This document shows, piece by piece, positions 59,601 to 64,000 of a DNA stretch of 64,000 bases. Below the pieces are notes generated by a model. It did no database searches. It saw nothing but the letters and a program-made list of their open reading frames with translations, and was not told the origin of the DNA. Every line of letters starts with the position of its first letter. Positions within the stretch are counted from its first letter, which is position 1. This stretch comes from DASZTV01 sp035547515 (lineage in GTDB: Bacteria > Actinomycetota > Actinomycetes > JAFAQI01). The position numbers and the translations under genes were made by a program. The stretch is from contig DASZUS010000018.1 of NCBI GenBank assembly GCA_035547515.1, forward strand, positions 1-64,000, given 5' to 3'.

Positions 59601-60260
59601 CGCTCCAACGTGGTGCTGCTGCTGCCACACGGCTACGAGGGCCAAGGCCCCGACCACTCGTCGGCACGCATCGAGCGCTACCTGTCGATGTCGGCGGAGG
59701 GAAACTGGGTGATCGCGATGCCCAGCACGCCCGCCAACTACTTCCACCTGTTGCGGCTGCACACGATGGGCGCCCGCAAACGGCCGCTCATCGTGTTCAC
59801 GCCCAAGTCGATGCTGCGGCTGCGCGCTGCCGCGTCGGCGCCGGAGGACTTCACCACGGGTGGCTTCCAGACGGTCATCAGCGAGCCGACCGACAACGCG
59901 GCGCAGGTGCGACGGGTCCTGATGTGCAGCGGCAAGGTCTACTACGACCTGGCCAAGAAGCGTGAGGCGCTCGGCCGGCACGACGTCGCGATCGTGCGGG
60001 TCGAGCGGCTGTACCCGCTTCCCACGATCGAGATCGCCGCGGCGCTCGCGGCGTACCCCGAGGACGCCGAGCTGGTCTGGGTCCAGGAGGAGCCGGCCAA
60101 CCAGGGGGCGTGGCCGTTCGTGACGCTGCGGATGCAGGAGCAGCCGGGGATCCGGCCGGTGTCGCGGGTGTCGCGCAGCGCGTCCGCCGCTCCGTCGACC
60201 GGGTCGCACAACATGCATGAGGCCGAGCACGAGGCCCTGCTCGAAGCTGCGTTCGCCTAG
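56625..60260 (+). CDS. kgd: Multifunctional 2-oxoglutarate dehydrogenase/decarboxylase E1-E2 (Kgd)
   Basis: The 1211-residue protein has an N-terminal helix (FGPNEWLVLEMYQSYLKDP), an Ala/Pro/Thr-rich linker (about 46-115), an E2-type acyltransferase core to about 355 (HLIGFAVVRALEAMPVMNRAY, the catalytic DHRIIQGAESGEFL) and the E1 part from about 370 to the end (GMAHRGRLNVL, GGSVHVVINNQVGFTT, AGQDSRRGTFGQRH, EGQGPDHSSARIERYL). This fused arrangement is specific to actinobacteria and feeds the citric acid cycle with a separate E3. GTG 56625 fits the conserved N-terminus. Confidence 0.96.
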   Translation: MSVDADAEKFAGFGPNEWLVLEMYQSYLKDPNSVDKAWWDFFADYSPGTTPVNSSRPTPAATDAGDGPAAPPSVAATKTVAEPSNGSAPQASTEQTASSPAAPAPVPTRPLKGAAARTVSNMESSLHVPTATSVRGIPAKLLIDNRTVINNHLRRGRGGKVSFTHLIGFAVVRALEAMPVMNRAYTEVDGKPAVLEPEHVNLGLAIDLTKDDGSHSLVVPCIRNADTMDFAKFWSAYEDVVRKARTGKLTADDFTGTTISLTNPGTIGTVHSVPRLMSGQGTIIGVGALEYPAEYQGASPETLSRIAVSKVVTLTSTYDHRIIQGAESGEFLRRIHELLLGDEFWDELFAALRIPYEPIRWTTDIAVSHDEEVGKPARVIELIHAYRVRGHLMADTNPLEFELRRHPDLDVVSHGLTLWDLDREFPCGGFGGHSLMKLREILGVLRDSYCRTVGIEYMHIQDPEQRRWIQERVERPHSGPDREEQIRILGKLNQAEAFETFLQTKFVGQKRFSLEGGESVIPLLDAVVSAAAHDDMDEVVIGMAHRGRLNVLTNIVGKSFSQIFSEFEGNLDPKTAHGSGDVKYHLGAEGTYTAPDGETVKVMLASNPSHLETVDPVVEGIARAKQDMINRGADGYTVLPILIHGDAAFAGQGVVAETLNLSQLRGYRTGGSVHVVINNQVGFTTSPSSARSSVYATDVARMIQAPIFHVNGDDPEAVVRVAELAYDFRQAFKKDVVIDMLCYRRRGHSEVDEPSFTQPLMYDLIDAKRSVRKIYTESLIGRGDITVEDAEQALRDYQEQLERVFAESREYTPSPREAIPELPTGEPPVTTITAETLKRIGDSQVSVPEGFTVHPRLLPQLEKRAQMVTEGGIDWAMAETLAFGSLLLDGIPVRLAGQDSRRGTFGQRHSVLVDRRTGAEYTPLAHLSEDQAPLYVYDSLLSEYAAMGFEYGYSVARPDALVMWEAQFGDFANGAQEVIDEFISAGEVKWGQRSNVVLLLPHGYEGQGPDHSSARIERYLSMSAEGNWVIAMPSTPANYFHLLRLHTMGARKRPLIVFTPKSMLRLRAAASAPEDFTTGGFQTVISEPTDNAAQVRRVLMCSGKVYYDLAKKREALGRHDVAIVRVERLYPLPTIEIAAALAAYPEDAELVWVQEEPANQGAWPFVTLRMQEQPGIRPVSRVSRSASAAPSTGSHNMHEAEHEALLEAAFA

Positions 60261-60269
60261 GACAGCGCC

Positions 60270-60443
60270 GTGTACTTCACCGACCGCGGGATCGAGGAGC
60301 TCGAATCGCGACGCGGCGAGGAGACGCTGAGCCTGGCGGCGGTGGCCGAACGGCTGCGTACCTTCGTCGACCTCAACCCGGAGTTCGAGACCGCGATCGA
60401 CCGCTTCGCGACCTGGCTCGCCAGAGCCGACGACGACGAGTAA
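60270..60443 (+). CDS. DUF6104-type small protein
   Basis: 57 residues from GTG 60270 (MYFTDRGIEELESRRGEET), an acidic helical protein ending ADDDE, 9 bp after the kgd stop. A small conserved protein of this kind lies directly behind kgd in many actinobacteria. Its role is unknown; co-transcription with kgd is likely since the terminator is only after it. Confidence 0.82.
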   Translation: MYFTDRGIEELESRRGEETLSLAAVAERLRTFVDLNPEFETAIDRFATWLARADDDE

Positions 60444-60453
60444 CCCCCACTTC

Positions 60454-60516
60454 GCGTGATCTTGACGAAGCGCACCGTATGAGCGAGCGATGAGGTGCCG
60501 ATCGTCAAGATCACGC
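60454..60516. terminator. Bidirectional terminator between kgd unit and quinone oxidoreductase
   Basis: GCGTGATCTTGACGA (60454-60468) and TCGTCAAGATCACGC (60502-60516) form a perfect 15-bp stem with a 33-nt loop between convergent genes. The right arm touches the stop codon of the oxidoreductase. Confidence 0.72.
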
Positions 60517-61484
60517 TAGTTCGTGAGGACGATCTTGCCGAAGACGTCGCCCTCGTTGAGCTTGGCGATCGCGGCCTTGGCCTCCGCAAGCGGGTACGTC
60601 GAGTCGATCGGCGGCTTCACGCCGTGCTTCGCCATGAACTCCAGCATCGCGACGAACTCAGCCTTGGTCCCCATCGTGGAGCCGAGGATCTCGAGCTGCA
60701 GGAAGAAGGTCCGCTGCAGCTCCAGTTGCGTGACGCCGCCGCTGGTCGAACCGCAGACCACGACCCGGCCGCCCGGCCTAACCGACTTCAGCGAGTGGCC
60801 GAAGGTGGCGTCCCCCACGGTCTCGATCACCGCGTCGACTCGGCCTGGCAGGCGCGCTCCCGGCTCGAAGGTCTGCTCGGCGCCCAGCTCCTCCGCCTTG
60901 GCGCGCTTCGCCTCGCTTCTCGAGGTGGCCCACACGGTGACGCCCGCGGCCTTCGCCAGGGCGATCGCCGCCGTTGCCACCCCGCCGCCGGCGCCCTGCA
61001 CGAGGATCGTCTGGCCCTCAGTGACCTGCGCCTTCGTGTGCAGCATCCGCCACGCCGTCAGCCACGCGGTCGACAGCGAACCGGCCTGCTCCCACGACAG
61101 CTCTGCGGGCTTCGGCAGGACGTTGCCGGCCGGGACCCATACCGTCTCCGCGAGCGTGCCGGGGTAGACCTCGGACAGCAGTGACCGCTTCGGGTCCAGC
61201 GTCTCGTCCCCGCCGGTGCGTGAGCCGTCGCCGATGACCGCGTGTACGACGACCTCGTTGCCGTCCGGATCGATGCCGGCGGCGTCACAGCCGAGGATCA
61301 TCGGCAGCTTGTCCTCGGAAAGGCCCACGCCACGCAGAGACCAGATGTCGTGGTGGTTCAGCGCTGCCGCTCGAACCTGGACCGGGATCCACCCCTCCGG
61401 CGCGGCGGGCGGCTCGATGTCGCCGACCTCGAGAGCGGACAGCGGGTCTTTGTCGGACGCCCGGGCGGCGTAAGCAGCAAGCAT
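60516..61484 (-). CDS. Zinc-binding/quinone oxidoreductase-type MDR enzyme
   Basis: 322 residues from ATG 61484: VQVRAAALNHHDIWSLRGVG, PMILGCDAAGIDPDGNEV, the Rossmann stretch ILVQGAGGGVATAAIALAKAAG, AVIETVGDATFGHSL and GKIVLTN at the end. Structural-zinc cysteines are absent, so it belongs to the quinone oxidoreductase-like group that reduces quinones or enones with NADPH. A TAAGGT box ends 7 nt before ATG, giving a leaderless layout; the longer frame to 61523 would add a Cys-rich stretch without support. Confidence 0.88.
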   Translation of the reverse strand: MLAAYAARASDKDPLSALEVGDIEPPAAPEGWIPVQVRAAALNHHDIWSLRGVGLSEDKLPMILGCDAAGIDPDGNEVVVHAVIGDGSRTGGDETLDPKRSLLSEVYPGTLAETVWVPAGNVLPKPAELSWEQAGSLSTAWLTAWRMLHTKAQVTEGQTILVQGAGGGVATAAIALAKAAGVTVWATSRSEAKRAKAEELGAEQTFEPGARLPGRVDAVIETVGDATFGHSLKSVRPGGRVVVCGSTSGGVTQLELQRTFFLQLEILGSTMGTKAEFVAMLEFMAKHGVKPPIDSTYPLAEAKAAIAKLNEGDVFGKIVLTN

Positions 61485-61524
61485 GCAGCAGACCTTACCG
61501 ACTGCCGGAAACGCCGTTCTCACC

Positions 61525-61574
61525 AGGTTGTGATGGCTGCCCCGCGCCGGGGCGCGGGCCTCGCCTCACAACCT
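61525..61574 (-). terminator. Stem-loop at the end of the malic enzyme gene
   Basis: AGGTTGTGA (61525-61533) pairs with TCACAACCT (61566-61574), enclosing a second GC hairpin (CCCCGCGCC/GGGGCGCGG). It overlaps the malic enzyme stop and precedes the oxidoreductase promoter. Confidence 0.65.
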
Positions 61575-62758
61575 CAGATCCGCGCGACGCCCTCTTCCCG
61601 CGCGCACGCCGCGACGGCGGCGGCCACCGCAGGACCGACCCGCGGGTCGAACACACTCGGGATCACGTACTCCTCGGCGACGTCGTCGCCCACGACCTCG
61701 CACAGCGCATTCGCGGCGGCGAGCTTCATGCCCTCGGTGATCGCGCTCGCGCGGACGTCGAGCGCGCCGCGGAACACCCCGGGGAACGCCAGGACGTTGT
61801 TGATCTGGTTCGGGAAGTCGCTGCGGCCGGTCGCGACGACCCGGGCGTAGTGCTTCGCGACGTCCGGGTGGATCTCCGGGTCCGGGTTGGCCATCGCGAA
61901 GATCATCGCCTCGGGCGCGAGCTTCGCGACGTCGCTTTCGTCGACCTTGCCGGCGGACAGCCCGATGTAGACGTCCGCCCCGACCATGGCCTCCTCGATG
62001 GTGCCCATGAAGCCCGCCTTGTTGGTGAGCTGCGCCATCTCGGCCTTGATCGGGGTGAGGTCGTTACGTCCGGTGTGCACGATTCCCTTGCTGTCGGCGA
62101 TCGAGATGTCGCCGATGCCCGCCTCGAGCAGGATCTTGGTGACCGCGACACCCGCAGCGCCGGCGCCCGACACGACCGCCCGCAAATCTGCGAGCGACCG
62201 CCCGGTCAGCCGCGCCGCGTTTTTCATCGCGGCCAGCGCGACGATCGCGGTGCCGTGCTGGTCGTCGTGAAAGACCGGGATGTCCAGCGCCGCCTTCAGC
62301 CGGTCCTCGATCTCGAAGCAGCGGGGGGCGCTGATGTCCTCGAGGTTGATCCCACCGAAGCTCGGCGCCAGCCGGACGACGGTTTCGATGATCTCGTCGA
62401 CGTCTTTGGTCGCGAGCGCGATGGGTACGGAGTTGACGCCGCCGAACTGCTTGAACAGCAGCGCCTTGCCTTCCATCACCGGCAGGGAGGCCTCGGGGCC
62501 GATGTCACCAAGGCCGAGGACCGCCGTACCGTCGGTCACGACCGCGACGACGCCGTTCTTCCAGGTGTAGTCGTTGACGAGCTCCCGCTCGGCCGCGATC
62601 GCGAGGCATACCTCCGCGACGCCTGGCGTGTAGGCGAGGGACAGGTCGTCGCGGTTGCGCAGCGGCACCGTCGACACCGTCTCGATCTTGCCGCCCTTGT
62701 GCAACGCATACAGCGGCGTCTCGTCACGCGACGTCATCGTCAAAGTCTCCACAGCCAT
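61574..62758 (-). CDS. NAD(P)-dependent malic enzyme
   Basis: A 394-residue malic enzyme of the short bacterial type: LSLAYTPGVAEVCLAI, GVVAVVTDGTAVLGLGDIGPEASLPVMEGKA-type block (70-100), INLEDISAPRCFEIED, FHDDQHGTAIV (metal-binding aspartates), the Rossmann VVSGAGAAGVAVTKILLEAG, MANPDPEI and FPNQINNVLAFPGVFRGALD. It converts malate to pyruvate with release of carbon dioxide. No C-terminal phosphotransacetylase domain. It ends in the hairpin at 61525-61574; the 238 bp to the next gene hold both promoters, not clearly resolved. Confidence 0.93.
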   Translation of the reverse strand: MAVETLTMTSRDETPLYALHKGGKIETVSTVPLRNRDDLSLAYTPGVAEVCLAIAAERELVNDYTWKNGVVAVVTDGTAVLGLGDIGPEASLPVMEGKALLFKQFGGVNSVPIALATKDVDEIIETVVRLAPSFGGINLEDISAPRCFEIEDRLKAALDIPVFHDDQHGTAIVALAAMKNAARLTGRSLADLRAVVSGAGAAGVAVTKILLEAGIGDISIADSKGIVHTGRNDLTPIKAEMAQLTNKAGFMGTIEEAMVGADVYIGLSAGKVDESDVAKLAPEAMIFAMANPDPEIHPDVAKHYARVVATGRSDFPNQINNVLAFPGVFRGALDVRASAITEGMKLAAANALCEVVGDDVAEEYVIPSVFDPRVGPAVAAAVAACAREEGVARI

Positions 62759-62996
62759 TGGGGAAGCCTCATCAACGCCACGGACGTGGCGAAGTCGTTG
62801 GGATGGCGCCGATCGGGCACCAGCGGGACGGTCACATCAGACCTGCCGCCGAAGATGTCGGTGCACGGGGATCACCCGTTGCCTCTCAATCTTGTCACAT
62901 TCCCGCTCAGGCGCGCGTGGATATCGCTTGGAAACGACCGGGGTGCACAATGCCGATCAACAGTTTCACCGAAAGTTCCCAATCCGAGGAGCCCTA

Positions 62997-63917
62997 ATGC
63001 CTGTCGGCCTGCGCCGCCCGATCGTCACCGCCAGCCTCGCCGCCTTGACGCTCGGCGCTGCCGCAGCATGCGGCAGCAGCTCATCCGGCGGCTCGCCGAG
63101 CGGCGGCTCCACTGTCAGCCCGGCCTCCGCGGGCACCAACGCGGCCGCGATCGCCGAGCTCCCGCCCACCATCAAGAGCAAGGGCACGCTGATCGTCGCC
63201 GCCGACGCGTCGTACGCCCCGGATGAGTTCCTCGCAGCCAATGGGACGACCGTCCAGGGCATGGACCCCGACCTGGCACAGGCTCTCGGCAAGGAGCTCG
63301 GGCTGTCGGTGAAGGTCGAGAACATCACCTTCGACGCGATCATCCCCGGTCTGGTCGACGGCCGCTACGACCTCGGCATGTCCTCCTTCACCGACACCAA
63401 GGCGCGCGAGAAGCAGGTCAACTTCGTCGACTACTTCAGCGCCGGCACGTCGTTCTTCGAGAAGGCGTCCGGCGGCCCCACGGTCACCGACCTGGCGAGC
63501 ATCTGCGGCCTCAAGGTCTCGGTGGAAAGCGGTACGACGGAGGAGTCCGACGCGAAGGCCCAGTCGACGAAGTGCACGGCCGCAGGCAAGCCCGCCGTCG
63601 ACGTCGAGTCGTTCAACACGCAGAACGAGGCGAACCTCGCGCTGAGCTCAGGCCGCGCGGATGTCAGCATGGCCGACTCGCCCGTCGCGGCGTACCAGGT
63701 GCAGCAGTCCAACGGGGCGTTCAAGCTGGTGGGCACGTCGTACGGCACCGCGCCGTACGGCATCGCCGTACCCAAGAGCGACGGGACGCTGGACATCGCC
63801 ATCGAGGATGCGCTGAAGGCGGTGATCGCCGACGGCACCTACAGCCAGATCCTCAGCAAGTGGGGCCTGACGACCGGCGGCATCACGACCCCCAGCCTGA
63901 ACGGGGCCACCAGCTAG
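62997..63917 (+). CDS. ABC transporter substrate-binding lipoprotein, amino-acid (family 3) type
   Basis: 306 residues from ATG 62997 with a GAGGAG site. Signal peptide and lipobox-like ALTLGAAAACGSSS (cysteine near residue 25), a Ser/Gly linker, then the family 3 domain: GTLIVAADASYAPDEF, MDPDLAQALGKELGLSVKVE, IPGLVDGRYDLGMSSFTDTKAREKQVNFVDY-type core, VSVESGTTEESDA, LSSGRADVSMADSPVAAY and YGIAVPKSDGTLDIAIEDALKAVI. Binds a polar amino acid outside the membrane and hands it to the permease, whose start follows. Confidence 0.92.
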   Translation: MPVGLRRPIVTASLAALTLGAAAACGSSSSGGSPSGGSTVSPASAGTNAAAIAELPPTIKSKGTLIVAADASYAPDEFLAANGTTVQGMDPDLAQALGKELGLSVKVENITFDAIIPGLVDGRYDLGMSSFTDTKAREKQVNFVDYFSAGTSFFEKASGGPTVTDLASICGLKVSVESGTTEESDAKAQSTKCTAAGKPAVDVESFNTQNEANLALSSGRADVSMADSPVAAYQVQQSNGAFKLVGTSYGTAPYGIAVPKSDGTLDIAIEDALKAVIADGTYSQILSKWGLTTGGITTPSLNGATS

Positions 63918-63945
63918 CTCTTCCGTCGCAAGCGACGAGCTGCAG

Positions 63946-64000
63946 GTGACCGCCGAGGAGGACCTGGCCGGCGCCGCCGACATCGAGGCGGTGCCGGTCC
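63946..64000 (+). CDS. Likely amino-acid ABC permease, N-terminus (partial)
   Basis: From GTG 63946 an open frame reads MTAEEDLAGAADIEAVPV and runs off the window. The IEAVPV ending matches the cytoplasmic start of actinobacterial amino-acid ABC permeases (IKAVPVRHPGRW type), as expected 28 bp behind the binding-protein gene. Only 18 codons are visible. Confidence 0.45.
   Translation, partial: MTAEEDLAGAADIEAVPV

Noticed and set aside
58449..60230. A 593-codon minus-strand frame opposite kgd
   Set aside because: It has the His/Arg/Val-rich composition of antisense frames, and kgd is unmistakable on the plus strand.
62758..62997. A 79-codon frame in the gap before the ABC binding protein
   Set aside because: No ribosome binding site, no domain, composition as in non-coding DNA; it overlaps the region where both flanking promoters must lie.

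Overview
The window is a very GC-rich chromosome segment with GTG/TTG starts, tight 4-bp gene overlaps and many apparently leaderless genes. It carries the actinobacterial fused 2-oxoglutarate decarboxylase/dehydrogenase (Kgd) followed by a DUF6104-type small gene. It is therefore from an actinomycete. Most steroid genes look like relatives of mycobacterial/rhodococcal ones, but the genus cannot be named from sequence alone.

The dominant theme is CoA-thioester catabolism of steroid-like compounds. Two steroid modules can be recognised. Between about 1 and 33.8 kb lie genes of the HIP (C/D-ring propionate) type: a FadD3-like ligase, a FadA6-like thiolase, an IpdF-like dehydrogenase, an Rv3548c-like SDR, several FadE acyl-CoA dehydrogenases in large/small pairs, an enoyl-CoA hydratase, a CoA transferase, aldehyde and alcohol dehydrogenases and further SDRs. 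Between 42.9 and 48.7 kb lies the module that removes the last three-carbon side chain: ChsE2/ChsE1-type acyl-CoA dehydrogenases, divergent from a ChsH2 hydratase fused to its normally separate ChsH1 partner, then an Ltp2-type retro-aldolase.

The most interesting signal is regulatory. A palindrome TCTGACG-N3-CGTCAGA (one copy with 6-bp arms) occurs seven times, always just upstream of catabolic genes (7287, 16853, 20933, 20987, 22725, 26989, 31659). In several cases it directly abuts a TANNNT -10 box placed 6-7 nt before the start codon, so these look like leaderless repressible promoters. The chsE/chsH divergent promoter lacks this motif and carries a different AT-rich dyad. This would parallel the mycobacterial split between KstR (side chain) and KstR2 (HIP) with unrelated DNA sites. 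No TetR-type regulator gene is in the window.

Other regions: 8.5-14.6 kb holds a DUF1801 protein, an ApbE-like protein with a small secreted peptide, two tandem secreted family-5-like glycoside hydrolases and a helicase gene broken by one frameshift. From 33.8 to 41.8 kb runs a tightly packed set of eight genes starting with a CoA ligase and including a Tat-exported small subunit, a GMC flavoprotein, a CrtC/AttH-like protein, an FAD monooxygenase and secreted proteins of unknown function. From 48.8 to 55.8 kb are an AraC-type regulator, a VOC protein, a WS/DGAT acyltransferase, a MaoC-like dehydratase, two MFS transporters, a PlsC-type acyltransferase and an ACT protein. The right end (56-64 kb) is central metabolism: kgd, a quinone oxidoreductase, malic enzyme and the start of an amino-acid ABC transporter operon.

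No tRNA, rRNA, CRISPR array or insertion sequence was seen. Two copies of a short dispersed hairpin repeat were found (33.8 and 42.8 kb). No gene-free stretch exceeds 300 bases.
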